DNA of 64,000 bases from Pseudoxanthomonas sp. (GCF_035999195.1 NZ_DASYGY010000004.1:726266-790265), one strand, 5' to 3'; counted from the first letter of the stretch, positions 1-10,800 are shown. Made by a program: numbers and translations. The notes: generated from the letters alone by a model not told the origin.

Positions 1-350
1 TCCTTGCGGCTGCGTTCGCTGACGTGCTTCGCGCCCGACTTCAGGTTCGCCTCGGTCAGCGCGCTCGCGACGATGCGCTGCAGGGCCGCGTCGCGCTCCT
101 CCGGCACCAGCGCACGCCAGCGCGCGTAGCCATCACGACGCAGTGCCTTGACCTTCGCCGGCGTCACCCGCAGCTTGCCGGCGACGGTGAAGTTGGACTC
201 GTCGCGGCCGATGGCGCCATCGCGTTCCAGCAGCACGAAGATCAGCAGTTCCAGGTCGCGCTTGGTCAGCGACTGGAAGCCCTGCAGCAGGGTCAGGCGC
301 AGGAACTCGGTGCCGAAGGCGGCAGGGTCCTTGAGTTCGAGGGGCAGCAT
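1..350 (-). CDS. Unknown protein, 3' end cut by window edge
   Basis: The ATG lies at 350, read leftwards, with a GGAG eight bases upstream; the frame stays open to the first base, so about 116 N-terminal residues are visible and the C-terminus is missing. The protein begins MLPLELKDPAAFGTEFLR, has no signal peptide or membrane segment, and is rich in Leu, Arg and Lys. The stretch around residues 55-75 (VTPAKVKALRRDGYARW) could be a DNA-binding helix, but that is only an impression. I do not recognise the family. It is followed about 70 bp upstream by the SMP-30-like lipoprotein gene in the same direction. Confidence 0.7.
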   Translation of the reverse strand, partial: MLPLELKDPAAFGTEFLRLTLLQGFQSLTKRDLELLIFVLLERDGAIGRDESNFTVAGKLRVTPAKVKALRRDGYARWRALVPEERDAALQRIVASALTEANLKSGAKHVSERSRK

Positions 351-422
351 GGTCGGTCTCCGTGTCAGGCAGGCATCTTGCCACGCCGGGGTGTCAGCAC
401 CTGAGACCCCGGCGGACCCGCG

Positions 423-1355
423 TCACAGGCCGGTTTCGCGGCCGGGAATGGCCACCCGGAAGGCCTCGATCGCGCCGCGGTCCTGCAGGGTGACGAAGAC
501 CGTGCGGCCATCGGGACCTCCGAAGGCCACGTTCGTGGGCTTGCGTCCCTTCAGCTTCACTTCGCGCAGCAGTTCGCCCTGCGGCGACACCACCGCCACC
601 GTGCCGGCCCCGTAGCGCGCGATGTACAGATTGCCCACGCTGTCCGTGCGCATGCCGTCCAGACCGTGGTCGTCGAAGGCGATCAGCAGGCGCTTGCCGG
701 AGATCTCGCCGCTGCCGTCCAGATCGTAGGCCCAGACGCGGCGCTGCACGCTCTCGTTGACGTACAGCACGTCGCCCTTCGGGCCGACCTCCACGCCGTT
801 GGTGGTGCCCATGCCGGTTTCCAGCAGGGCCGCCCTGCCGTAGGGCAGGATGCGCCACAGTTGGCCGGTGCCGCTGCGCCAGTCCGGATCGCTGGCGTAG
901 AACATGCCGTTGGGTGCGAACGCGATGTCGTTGGGCTGGTGCGCGCCCGGCAACGTCGCGAACACGCCCACCGAGCGGTCGCGCGGATCGATGCGCAGGA
1001 TCTGGTGGGCGGTGTAGTCGGCCACGTACATGAAGCCGTCGGCATCGAAGCGGATGCCGTTGCCGGTGCTGCCCTCGGGCAGGGTCATGAACAGCGCCGC
1101 GCGGCCGTCGCCGCGTTCGTCGAAGCTCACCCGCCCGATGGTGCCGTCGCGGCCGAAGCTCACCGCATACAGCGCGCCGTCGGGGCCGAACGCGGGCCCC
1201 TCGATGCCTGCGCTGAAGACGCCGTCGCCGACGACATCGCGCGCGACATGCAACGTTTCCTCGGCCGCGTCGCCGGACGTGTCGGTGTGCACGCAGGCGG
1301 CGAGCAACGCGACGAGCAGCAGGACAGTGATGCGGGCGGAGCCAGGTGACGTCAT
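423..1355 (-). CDS. SMP-30/gluconolactonase-like lipoprotein
   Basis: A 310-residue protein with a lipoprotein signal (VLLLVALLAAC, modified Cys at about residue 21), so it is probably anchored to a periplasmic face. The mature part shows repeated blade-like segments such as GPAFGPDGALYAVSF, GNGIRFDADGFMYVADY, PNDIAFAPNGMFYASD and DGMRTDSVGNLYIARY, typical of the six-bladed SMP-30/gluconolactonase/LRE propeller. Family members are lactonases or other metal-dependent hydrolases; the substrate here cannot be told. The start is supported by a GAGGGG ribosome site just upstream. No neighbouring sugar-oxidation gene suggests a pathway. Confidence 0.8.
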   Translation of the reverse strand: MTSPGSARITVLLLVALLAACVHTDTSGDAAEETLHVARDVVGDGVFSAGIEGPAFGPDGALYAVSFGRDGTIGRVSFDERGDGRAALFMTLPEGSTGNGIRFDADGFMYVADYTAHQILRIDPRDRSVGVFATLPGAHQPNDIAFAPNGMFYASDPDWRSGTGQLWRILPYGRAALLETGMGTTNGVEVGPKGDVLYVNESVQRRVWAYDLDGSGEISGKRLLIAFDDHGLDGMRTDSVGNLYIARYGAGTVAVVSPQGELLREVKLKGRKPTNVAFGGPDGRTVFVTLQDRGAIEAFRVAIPGRETGL

Positions 1356-1392
1356 CCGTTTCCCCTCGGTGGCGTGCAGGTGGTCTGGTGTG

Positions 1393-2445
1393 TCAGCCGG
1401 GCGTGGCGAACACGGTGATCTCTTCGCGGTCGTGGTAGAGCTGGCGCGCGCGTACCTCGAGCGGCCGGCCGGCCTGATCGGCGAACAGGTCCAGGCACAG
1501 CCTGGTCTCGTCCCAGCGCTTCTTCATCGGCAGCTTGAGGTTGAATACCGCGTGCCGGCACCAGCCTTCGCGGAACCACTGCGCCATCCGCTCGGCCACG
1601 CGACGCGGTTGTTCGACCATGTCGCAGACCATCCAGTCCAGCGGTTGCGTCGGCTTCCAGTGGAAGCCGTCGGCGCGCAGGTGCTCCACCAGTCCGGTGG
1701 CCAGCACGTGCTCGCGCAGCGGGCCGTTGTCCACGCTGGTCACGCGCAGGTGGTGGCGGGTCAGCACCCAGGTCCAGCCGCCCGGCGCCGCCCCGAGATC
1801 GGCGGCGGTCATGCCGGGCTTCAGCAATGTCTCGCGCTGGCGTTCGTCGAGCAGCGAGAGGAAGGCTTCCTCCAGCTTCAGCGCCGAGCGCGATGGCGCA
1901 TCGGGCAGCAGCTTCAGGCGCGGGATGCCGAGCGGCCATGGCGCACTGTCGCGCGCATCGGCGACGCAGAGGAACAGGTGGTCGCCCTGCACGAACACCA
2001 CATGCAGGCGCGGCAGCCGGGTGTCGTCCTTGTCGGTGAGGAAGCCCGCCTTGCGCAGCGCAGGGCGCAGCGCATTGCCGAAACTGCGCGCCAGCCCGGC
2101 CAGTGGCTTGGCGCTGTCCGAATCCGGATGCTCCACCCACAGGTCGCCGTACCGCCCGCTGCCGGCCAGCGCGGCGAGCAGCGGCGTGATGCGGTCCTTC
2201 GGGTCGATGCCGCGCAGTTCGGCGAGCAAGCGCAGCTTCTGCCGGGCGAAGATCAGGTCGCGCCACGGCAACGCGCGGTCCAGCGCCTCGGCCTGCTCGC
2301 AGGCGAACACCACATGGCCGTCGTTGCGCTGCGCGCGCGCATAGCCGGCGAACCCGGCCAGCGCGGCGCGCTCGGTGAGTTCGGCGGCAAGTTCGGGTTC
2401 GAATCCCTGGCGGCAATAGGCCAGCAGGCCGGTCGTCGATGACAT
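1393..2445 (-). CDS. rlmM: 23S rRNA (cytidine-2498 2'-O) methyltransferase RlmM
   Basis: A 350-residue cytoplasmic enzyme that by family methylates the ribose of C2498 in 23S rRNA using SAM. The N-terminal half (1-190) matches the THUMP-containing RNA-binding part beginning GLLAYCRQGFEPELAAEL; the C-terminal Rossmann domain has the SAM loop AADLGAAPGGWTWVL near residues 214-228 and the VCDMVEQP and FNLKLPMKKRW segments carrying the catalytic Asp and Lys of the RrmJ/RlmM type. Length and order fit RlmM throughout. It stands alone between the SMP-30-like lipoprotein gene and the deaminase gene, all on the same strand. Confidence 0.95.
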   Translation of the reverse strand: MSSTTGLLAYCRQGFEPELAAELTERAALAGFAGYARAQRNDGHVVFACEQAEALDRALPWRDLIFARQKLRLLAELRGIDPKDRITPLLAALAGSGRYGDLWVEHPDSDSAKPLAGLARSFGNALRPALRKAGFLTDKDDTRLPRLHVVFVQGDHLFLCVADARDSAPWPLGIPRLKLLPDAPSRSALKLEEAFLSLLDERQRETLLKPGMTAADLGAAPGGWTWVLTRHHLRVTSVDNGPLREHVLATGLVEHLRADGFHWKPTQPLDWMVCDMVEQPRRVAERMAQWFREGWCRHAVFNLKLPMKKRWDETRLCLDLFADQAGRPLEVRARQLYHDREEITVFATPG

Positions 2446-2535
2446 GGCGCGGTCGCGTGTAGCGGATGGCTGCGGCTCCTGCCGCCACGACAGGGTACAG
2501 GAGAAGCCGGGGGCGATGGCTTCCCGACGCCTCGC

Positions 2536-3096
2536 TCAGTACGTGTCGCCGCCCGACTCGCCGTACTGCTTGAGCACCGCGCGCGCCTCGTCGCGACGGA
2601 GATCGCGCACGACCTCGATGCCGCGCTTGCCCAGTTCGCCGATCCAGTCCGCCGGCAGCGGGCCTTCGTCGAACTCGGTCAGTTCCATCACGTCTTCGGC
2701 GCGCGCGCCGATCAGCAAGCGGTCGATGCCGGCCCAGATGGTGGCGCCGTAGCACTGGCAGCACGGCTGCGACGAGGTGGCCAGCACCACCGGCGCCGTT
2801 ACATCGTTGAGGCGCGGCGTCTGCAGGCGCTGCTGCGCCAGCATGTAGGCCATGGTTTCCGCGTGCGCCAGCGAGCAGGTGTGCGGCATCACCCGGTTCA
2901 CGCCGAGCGCGATCACGCGATGGTCCGGGCCGAACACCACCGCGCCGAAGGGGCCGCCGCTGTTGGCATCCACGTTGCGGCGCGACAGGTCGATGGCCAG
3001 CGCGACCTTGTCCTCGTCGCTGGTGTAGGTCGCCGCCGGATCGACCAAGTCATGGGTCCAGGCGGGCAGGGTCAGGTGGATCTGTTGGTAGAGCAT
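2536..3096 (-). CDS. Nucleoside/guanine deaminase family (zinc CDA fold)
   Basis: A 186-residue cytidine-deaminase-fold enzyme. The zinc site is visible as HAET (His plus catalytic Glu) near residue 77 and PCCQCYGATIWAGI near residue 107, the PCxxC half of the site. Flanking segments (GGPFGAVVFGPDHRVIALGVN, here shortened in sense) place it with guanine deaminase-like and related nucleoside deaminases; whether it acts on guanine, cytosine or another base is not decided. The ATG at 3096 overlaps the stop of the upstream lipoprotein gene by one base (TAATG), implying translational coupling, so the long upstream extension of the frame is not used. Confidence 0.85.
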   Translation of the reverse strand: MLYQQIHLTLPAWTHDLVDPAATYTSDEDKVALAIDLSRRNVDANSGGPFGAVVFGPDHRVIALGVNRVMPHTCSLAHAETMAYMLAQQRLQTPRLNDVTAPVVLATSSQPCCQCYGATIWAGIDRLLIGARAEDVMELTEFDEGPLPADWIGELGKRGIEVVRDLRRDEARAVLKQYGESGGDTY

Positions 3097-3509
3097 TACG
3101 GGGTGGGAATCTTCAGGGAAGAGGAATCGGATTCGCAACGGCCGCTGACGCACTTGCAGGCGGTGACGTCGGCGAAGCCGCAGACGCCCATGCGTCCGCT
3201 GGCGGCGCATTGCGCCTGCACGCCCTGCGGATCGGTCGGGCTGTCCTTGTTGACGCAGGCGGGCATCGCGCCGCAGCAGTTGCCGACGTTCTTCACCGCG
3301 CAATCGGCGCTGGTCGTGCAGGTGTAGTCGACGGTGACCGCACCGGCTTGGCGCGGCGGCAGGTTTCCGCCGGTCGGCTTCGGTGCCGGCGTCGACGGTG
3401 GATCGCCGGCCGCACCGTCCGAGGACGCAGGCGCTGCGCATCCCGCCAACGCGAAAACGAGCACACAGGACAGCACGGCGAACGAGAGGCGCAACACGAT
3501 GCGGGACAT
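3096..3509 (-). CDS. Cysteine-rich lipoprotein, function unknown
   Basis: A 137-residue protein with a lipoprotein signal (LSCVLVFALAGC, lipidated Cys near residue 23), a Pro/Ala/Ser-rich linker and a C-terminal domain with about ten cysteines, spaced CTTSADC, NCCGAMPAC, C, VCGF, CKC and RC, which suggests several disulfides outside the cytoplasm. The pattern CTxxxDC...CC is seen in bacterial copies of Cys-rich eukaryotic-like domains. The ATG at 3509 is chosen because an AAGGAG lies seven bases upstream and the signal peptide starts there. Its stop overlaps the deaminase start (TAATG), yet one product should be extracytoplasmic and the other cytoplasmic, so any functional link is unclear. 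Confidence 0.75.
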   Translation of the reverse strand: MSRIVLRLSFAVLSCVLVFALAGCAAPASSDGAAGDPPSTPAPKPTGGNLPPRQAGAVTVDYTCTTSADCAVKNVGNCCGAMPACVNKDSPTDPQGVQAQCAASGRMGVCGFADVTACKCVSGRCESDSSSLKIPTP

Positions 3510-3585
3510 GGCGGACTCCTTCCTCGGTGGTGGTGCGCGCCAGCCTGCCCTCCGCCGCCTCAAGAGGCGGTGAAAGGCGCCGGCC

Positions 3586-5343
<1,758 letters not shown>

Positions 5344-5435
5344 CGGGGCGGACAGACAGGGAAAGACGCCAGTTTAGCCGGTCCCGTAGCCGCGCTGGTC
5401 TATCCTGAACCGCCCCGAGCCGCAGTGATCCCCGC

Positions 5436-6119
5436 ATGAGCCTTCCTGTCCTGGTGATCGGCAACAAGAACTACTCCTCCTGGTCGCTGCGGCCCTGGCT
5501 GCTGCTGCGCCACTTCGGCGTGGCCTTCGACGAGGTGCGGCTGCTGCTGGATACCCCCGCGTTCGCCGACGGGGTGCGCCAGCATTCCCCCACCGGCAAG
5601 GTGCCGGCGCTCCATGACGGCGGAGTGCACGTCTGGGATTCGCTGGCGATCTGCGAATACGCCAACGAGCGCTGGCTCGACGGCCGCGGCTGGCCGGCGG
5701 ACCTCGCGGCGCGCGCGCTGGCCCGCGCGGCGGCGGCCGAAATGCATTCGGGGTTCGTCGCGCTGCGCACGCAGCTGCCGATGAACAGCCGGCGCACGCC
5801 GGACGCCTATCGCTGGGATGCCGCCGCCCAGCGCGACATCGATCGCGTGCAGGCCCTCTGGCGCCAGCTTCGCGCCGCGCACGGAGCAGGCGGAGACTTC
5901 CTGTTCGGAGGATTCGGCATCGTCGACGCGATGTACGCGCCGGTGGCGATCCGCTTCGACGGCTACGGCGTGGAGGTGGACGCTGCCGCACGCGACTACA
6001 TGCAGGCGCTGTTCGCGCTGCCGGCCATGCGCGAGTGGCGCGACGCGGCGGCGGCGGAACCCGAATCGGTCGCGGCGACCGAGGCGTTGCGGATGCCGTA
6101 TCCGGATCGGCCGGTGTAG
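5436..6119 (+). CDS. Glutathione S-transferase family protein
   Basis: A 227-residue soluble protein with the N-terminal thioredoxin-like GST domain (VLVIGNKNYSSWSLRPWLLL, with Ser residues near 15-17 as likely glutathione-activating residues) and the PTGKVPALHDGGVHVWDSLA segment that binds glutathione. The remainder is the helical GST domain ending in MREWRDAAAAEPES. It resembles the subfamily of bacterial GSTs beginning with LVIGNKNYSSWS, whose physiological substrates are unknown. It is divergent from glnS, with only about 90 bp between starts, and is followed by a small DUF2007-like gene. Confidence 0.88.
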   Translation: MSLPVLVIGNKNYSSWSLRPWLLLRHFGVAFDEVRLLLDTPAFADGVRQHSPTGKVPALHDGGVHVWDSLAICEYANERWLDGRGWPADLAARALARAAAAEMHSGFVALRTQLPMNSRRTPDAYRWDAAAQRDIDRVQALWRQLRAAHGAGGDFLFGGFGIVDAMYAPVAIRFDGYGVEVDAAARDYMQALFALPAMREWRDAAAAEPESVAATEALRMPYPDRPV

Positions 6120-6141
6120 GCTGGCGGCGGAGGACGTATCC

Positions 6142-6411
6142 ATGCGCGTGGTCTACCTGGCCGACAACCTGTTCGACGCCCATCTGGTGAAACACGCACT
6201 GGAGGAGGCGGACATCCCGGCGTTCGTGTTCGGCGAATCGCTGCTGGGCGGGATGGGCGAACTGCCGCTGTTCGGTGTACTGCGGGTCTGCGTGCCGGAC
6301 GCTGCGTTTCCCGAGGCTGAAGGCGTGGTACAGGCGCTGGGGCTGGAATCGCGCGACGACGGCCCCATCTTGGAAGGCGACGATGAAGGTGCCGGCATCC
6401 TGCCCGCCTGA
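6142..6411 (+). CDS. DUF2007-like small signalling/putative prosegment protein
   Basis: An 89-residue soluble protein (MRVVYLADNLFDAHLVKHAL at the start). The pattern of a short beta strand, a helix spanning H(L/V)VKHALEEADIPAFVFGE and later V(R/C)VPDAAFPEAEGVV fits the DUF2007 family, small alpha/beta proteins sometimes labelled putative signal-transducing proteins. No biochemical role is established. Start chosen at the ATG at 6142, preceded by GGAGGA; this gives the usual family length, whereas the open frame upstream overlaps the GST gene. It may be cotranscribed with the GST and msrA genes on either side. Confidence 0.75.
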   Translation: MRVVYLADNLFDAHLVKHALEEADIPAFVFGESLLGGMGELPLFGVLRVCVPDAAFPEAEGVVQALGLESRDDGPILEGDDEGAGILPA

Positions 6412-6442
6412 TCCGTCCTCCCCCACGACCACGAGGTTCACC

Positions 6443-7093
<651 letters not shown>

Positions 7094-7105
7094 CGCAGAG
7101 CGGTG

Positions 7106-7174
7106 GTGGGAGCGACGTCGGTCGCGATGCCGTTTGGCTGATCTTGGACGCGTCGCGACTCGCGTCGCTCCCAC
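7106..7174. repeat. REP-like palindrome (GTGGGAGCGACG family), copy 1
   Basis: Just after msrA the sequence GTGGGAGCGACGTCGGTCGC is answered 40 bases later by its near reverse complement, ending CGCGTCGCTCCCAC. The arms match over about 25 bases with few mismatches. A second copy of the same family is at 53388-53444. Such GTGGGAGCGACG palindromes are scattered between genes in Xanthomonadaceae. It sits between the convergent msrA and transaldolase genes, where it could also act as a bidirectional transcription stop. Confidence 0.8.
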
Positions 7175-7304
7175 GGACGGACCCTGCCGTCGGCGTCCAG
7201 GCGGCCCGTGCGGCGACGCCAGCCGCGCCGTCCCCCGCCTTCGCCTTCGTTTTCGCCAGCCAGCCCTCTATGCGTGTGCGCTCCTTCCTGGCACGAAGGC
7301 GGCC

Positions 7305-8270
7305 TCAGGCCGCCAGCTTCTCGCGGATGCTCGCACGCAGGGCCTGCAGGTCCTTGGCAAAGGCGTCGATGCCGGTGGCCAGCTTTTCCTTCGCCATCGG
7401 ATCGGCCTCAAGGGCGGCGGCGAAGCTTTCCGCCGTCACCGGCGCAGCGGTCACCGGTTCGGCCGCGCCGGGCGACAGCTTGCGCGGCAGGTCGCCGATT
7501 TCCTGGTCCAGCTTCTCCAGCAGGTCGGGCGAGATGGTCAGGCGGTCGCAGCCGGCCAGCGCTTCGATCTGCGCGGTCGAACGGAAGGACGCGCCCATCA
7601 CCACGGTGGGCGAGCCGCGGCGCTTGAACTCGGCATAGACGCCGCGCACGAACACTACGCCCGGATCCTCGTCGATGGTCGCCGGCGTCTGGCCGTTGGC
7701 GACATACCAGTCGAGGATGCGGCCCACGAACGGCGAGATCAGGAACGCGCCCGCTTCCGCGCAGGCGATCGCCTGGGTGGGATTGAAGATGAGGGTGAGG
7801 TTGCAGTCGATGCCTTCGGCCTGCAGCACGCGCGCGGCTTCCACGCCTTCCCAGGTGGACGCGACCTTGATCAGGATGCGGTCGCGGCCGATGCCCTGGT
7901 CGGCGTACATCTGCACGAACTTGCGCGCCTTGGCGATGGTGGCGGCGGTGTCGTGGGCCTGGTCGGCGTCGACTTCGGTGGAGACGCGGCCGGGAATCAG
8001 GCCGGCGAGCCGCGCGCCGACGCCCACGGTCAGGCGGTCCACGACCTCGTCGACGAGTCCATCGCCGCCGCCCTGCGCACGCGCCCAGGCGAGGTGCTCC
8101 TCGATCAGGTCGGCATATACGGGCAGGTCCAGCGCCTTCTTCACCAGCGTGGGATTGGTGGTGCAGTCGACCGGCTTGAGGCGCTTGATGGCGTCGTAGT
8201 CGCCGGTGTCGGCGACGACGACGGAGAGTTCGCGGAGCTGCTGGAGTTTGCTGGGCGTGGCGGCATTCAT
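7305..8270 (-). CDS. tal: Transaldolase
   Basis: A 321-residue enzyme of the non-oxidative pentose phosphate pathway that moves a dihydroxyacetone unit from sedoheptulose-7-phosphate to glyceraldehyde-3-phosphate. Hallmarks: VDCTTNPTLVKKAL near the N-terminus and the Schiff-base lysine in DRILIKVASTWEG around residues 130-142, followed by GIDCNLTLIFNPTQA. Length and motifs match the TalB subfamily. The start at 8270 (MNAATPSKLQQLRELS) gives the family length; the frame continues far upstream into repeat DNA, which I discard. Confidence 0.95.
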   Translation of the reverse strand: MNAATPSKLQQLRELSVVVADTGDYDAIKRLKPVDCTTNPTLVKKALDLPVYADLIEEHLAWARAQGGGDGLVDEVVDRLTVGVGARLAGLIPGRVSTEVDADQAHDTAATIAKARKFVQMYADQGIGRDRILIKVASTWEGVEAARVLQAEGIDCNLTLIFNPTQAIACAEAGAFLISPFVGRILDWYVANGQTPATIDEDPGVVFVRGVYAEFKRRGSPTVVMGASFRSTAQIEALAGCDRLTISPDLLEKLDQEIGDLPRKLSPGAAEPVTAAPVTAESFAAALEADPMAKEKLATGIDAFAKDLQALRASIREKLAA

Positions 8271-9217
8271 GCGGTGGCTCGGCAGGGGCACAGGAGGGGG
8301 AGGGGAAGTATGCCTTGTCCCTCGGCGCGAGGGTTCGTGGCAGGTGGCGGAAATTGGCTTTGTTTTGGCATGGTGCGCATCTTCGCCGAGAGAGGCTTCA
8401 AGCCCCTCTCCCCGCGGGAGAGGGGTTGGGGTGAGGGCCAACGAAGTCCGCCTATTCGTTATCCATTGGTGCCACAACATCCGCCGTGGCTTCTGGCTCC
8501 GTGGTCTTGCGGGAGGCGCCTTCCACGTCTTGAACATGGCGCCGCTCGCCGCGGGGGCGTCCCTTGACCAGCCATTCGGCTGTTGAGAAGCGCTTCTTTG
8601 CTCGTGCAAAGAAAGGAACCAAAGAAACACGCCCCAGGCGGCACGCCCTCCGCGCTGTGCGCTCCGGGTCCGCGAGCGGGCCGGGAATTTTCGTAAGGCA
8701 CATCCGTGTGCCATACGAAAACGCCGTCATCCATGACGGCGCCCTCGGGGTTTTACCCGACCCTCTCGCCGTGCCTCATGGGGCCCCGAAAGCAAGCGAA
8801 AGCAATCGCGTCGCTCGGACGCTTCTGCCTTTGCTGTTGGGACCCCCTGAGGTCCGGCAGTCACGGCGGGTAAAACCCCGAAAGGGCGGCGCACGAGGAT
8901 GTGCGTCGTTTTCGTACAGGGCAGGATGCCCTGCACGTAGTTCTCGCCGTGACTGCGCACCCGCCGCTTGCGGCGGGCGGACCGCCGGGGTGTGCTTTCT
9001 TTGCCTACTTTCTTTGCACAAGCAAAGAGGCGCTTCTCAACAGCCGAATGGCCGGTCAAGTAGGGCCTCCGCGGCGAGCGGCGCCATCTCTACGGAACAT
9101 GGAAAGTGCGGCATGTCTGTTTCTTCGAGCGAAAGTTAGCGGTCGCCGCAATCCAGTCATCCAGGCTGCAACAAGACACGATCTCGGAAGCAGGAGTGCA
9201 TTCGGTCGTCGCGAGAA
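8271..9217. other. Gene-free 950-bp interval holding a large palindrome
   Basis: Between the transaldolase start and rnk no convincing gene is visible. Open frames exist on both strands, but they are Arg/Ala/Pro-rich, overlap one another antisense and lie inside the large inverted repeat described at 8536-9087. The first 260 bases, next to tal, should hold its promoter; they include the phrase CCCCTCTCCCCGCGGGAGAG at about 8402, a common Xanthomonadaceae/Pseudomonas intergenic sequence with internal symmetry. Confidence 0.6.
8536..9087. repeat. 550-bp imperfect palindrome (dispersed intergenic repeat)
   Basis: The left arm (8536-8642) and right arm (8982-9087) are reverse complements with scattered differences; shared blocks include GGCGCCGCTCGCCGCGG, GCCATTCGGCTGTTGAGAAG and TGCAAAGAAAG. 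A second, inner pair of arms meets around 8686-8760 and 8867-8940 (TACGAAAACG... and GGGGTTTTACCCG). Thus the whole element can fold into one long hairpin with an asymmetric centre. A fragment of the arm, TGACCAGCCATTCGGCTGTT, recurs at 54006-54027, so the element belongs to a dispersed family. No transposase or target duplication is visible. Confidence 0.75.
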
Positions 9218-9658
9218 TCAGCGATGCAGATCGCCACTCGCTTCCGGCTGGTACTCGATCGCCGTGACCCGCAGGCGCAACGGCCGGTTGCCCGACGCCT
9301 GCCAGTCGATCGTCTGGCCCACGGACAGGCCGAGCAGCGCGCTGCCGACCGGCGCCAGCACGGAGACCAGGCCGGTCTCGACGTTCGCCTCGTGGGGGTA
9401 CACCAGGGTCAGGCGATGGTGTTCGCCGGTGAGCTCGTCCTCGCATTCCACGCGCGAGTGCATCGTCACCACGTTGTCCGGCATGTCGTCCGGCGCGCGC
9501 ACGTCGGCGCGGTTCAGTTCGTCCATCAACGCCAGTGCGGCCGGATGCCGGCGCAGTACGGGCGTGTCGAGCAGGGCCTCCAGGCGGGACATGTCGCGGC
9601 TGGAGACGACGAGCGGGGGCAGGGAGGGCGGCAGGCCGCTGGTGCGGGTGTTGTTCAT
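9218..9658 (-). CDS. rnk: Regulator of nucleoside diphosphate kinase, GreA/B-like (Rnk)
   Basis: A 146-residue soluble protein. The N-terminal part (PPLVVSSRDMSRLEALLD, then LNRADV) is the short Rnk coiled-coil region; the C-terminal part (DNVVTMHSRVECED, HRLTLVYPHEA, VLAPVGSALLGLSVGQTIDW) is the GreA/GreB C-terminal FKBP-like fold. Rnk binds RNA polymerase near the secondary channel but lacks the long Gre finger, and affects nucleoside diphosphate kinase levels in E. coli. The ATG at 9658 is preferred: a GAGG lies just upstream and it gives the family length. It lies downstream of oxyR on the same strand but with a gap of over 100 bp. Confidence 0.85.
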   Translation of the reverse strand: MNNTRTSGLPPSLPPLVVSSRDMSRLEALLDTPVLRRHPAALALMDELNRADVRAPDDMPDNVVTMHSRVECEDELTGEHHRLTLVYPHEANVETGLVSVLAPVGSALLGLSVGQTIDWQASGNRPLRLRVTAIEYQPEASGDLHR

Positions 9659-9770
9659 GAGGTCCTCGAAGGTGTTTTGGGGGCGCGCAAAAGGAAACGG
9701 GCGACGCATTGCGGCGTCGCCCATCGGAGTCCTGTTTGCGCGCCTACCGTAGCCCGGAAGCGCGGCGGCT

Positions 9771-10730
9771 TCAAGCCGTGCCGGGCGACCGGCGTTCAGG
9801 CGCCGCCGTGCTGCGCGGCGGTGGCGAATCCGGTTGCAACAGCTGCGGAGGCAGCTCGCGGAACACCTGCGCGAGTTGCTGCAGGAAATCGCTCATCGCC
9901 GAGCTCTTGCGCCAGACCATGGCGATCTGGCGGCTGGGATGCGAATCGCTGAAGCCGAGCAGGTGGATGTTCTCCGAACGCGCCACCGGCGGCTTGACCG
10001 CCAACGTGGGCAAGAGGGTGATGCCGACATCGGCGGCCACCATCTGCCGCAGCGTTTCCAGGCTGGTGGCGCGGAACTCGGACTTCTCGTTGGCGCCGGA
10101 CAGCCGGCACACGTCCAGGGCCTGCTCGCGCAAGCAATGGCCGTCTTCCAGCAGCAGCAACTGCTGCTGCGACAGTTCGGCCAGGCTCAGCGAGTCGCGC
10201 TGCGCCAGCGGATGCGACTCCGACACCGCCAGCACGAACGGTTCCTCGAACAGGAACTCGGTGTGCAGCTGGTCGTCGGCGATCGGCAGCGCCAGCAGGC
10301 CGGCGTCGAGCTTGCCCTCGCGCAGGCGCGACAGCAGCACGTCGCTCTTCTCCTCGACCAGCAGCAGTTCCAGGTGCGGGAAGCGTGCGCGCAGGCGCGG
10401 CACCACGTGCGGCAGCAGGTACGGACCCAGCGTGGGGAACAGGCCGAGCCGCACCGTGCCGGCTTCCGGATCCTGGCTGCGACGGGCGGCCTCCTTCATC
10501 TGGTCGACCTCGGCCACGATGCGGCGCGCGCGATCGGCGGCGTCGCGCCCGGCGGGCGTCAGCATCACCTTGCGCGGCGCGCGTTCGACCAGCGGCACGC
10601 CCAGTTCGTCTTCCAGCTTCTTGATCTGGGTCGACAACGTGGGCTGGCTGACGTAGCACGCCGCAGCCGCGCGGCCGAAATGCTTGTGGTCGGCCAGCGC
10701 CACCAGGTACTTCAGGTCGCGGAGATTCAT
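9771..10730 (-). CDS. oxyR: Peroxide-sensing LysR-type regulator OxyR
   Basis: A 319-residue LysR-family regulator. The N-terminal winged helix (NLRDLKYLVALADHKHFGRA) is OxyR-like, and the regulatory domain carries GHCLREQALDVCRL, putting the two redox cysteines at residues 199 and 208, exactly the positions of the E. coli disulfide switch. Oxidised OxyR activates peroxide-defence genes. It is the third gene of an ahpC-ahpF-oxyR series on one strand, 70 bp after ahpF, an order known from Xanthomonas. The C-terminal tail is Pro/Ser-rich and slightly longer than in E. coli. Confidence 0.95.
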   Translation of the reverse strand: MNLRDLKYLVALADHKHFGRAAAACYVSQPTLSTQIKKLEDELGVPLVERAPRKVMLTPAGRDAADRARRIVAEVDQMKEAARRSQDPEAGTVRLGLFPTLGPYLLPHVVPRLRARFPHLELLLVEEKSDVLLSRLREGKLDAGLLALPIADDQLHTEFLFEEPFVLAVSESHPLAQRDSLSLAELSQQQLLLLEDGHCLREQALDVCRLSGANEKSEFRATSLETLRQMVAADVGITLLPTLAVKPPVARSENIHLLGFSDSHPSRQIAMVWRKSSAMSDFLQQLAQVFRELPPQLLQPDSPPPRSTAAPERRSPGTA

Positions 10731-10800
10731 CGGACTCCTCCCTCGGGGAACCGCGTGCGTGCGACGCGGCGCGGACCGGCATGCGGCCCGCGCCGGCGCA

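Noticed and set aside
8452..9139. Several overlapping open frames (92-191 codons) on both strands, with phrases such as SHSAVEKRFFARAKK
   Set aside because: They lie within the large palindrome, mirror one another on opposite strands because the arms are reverse complements, and have Arg/Ala-rich composition without known domains.
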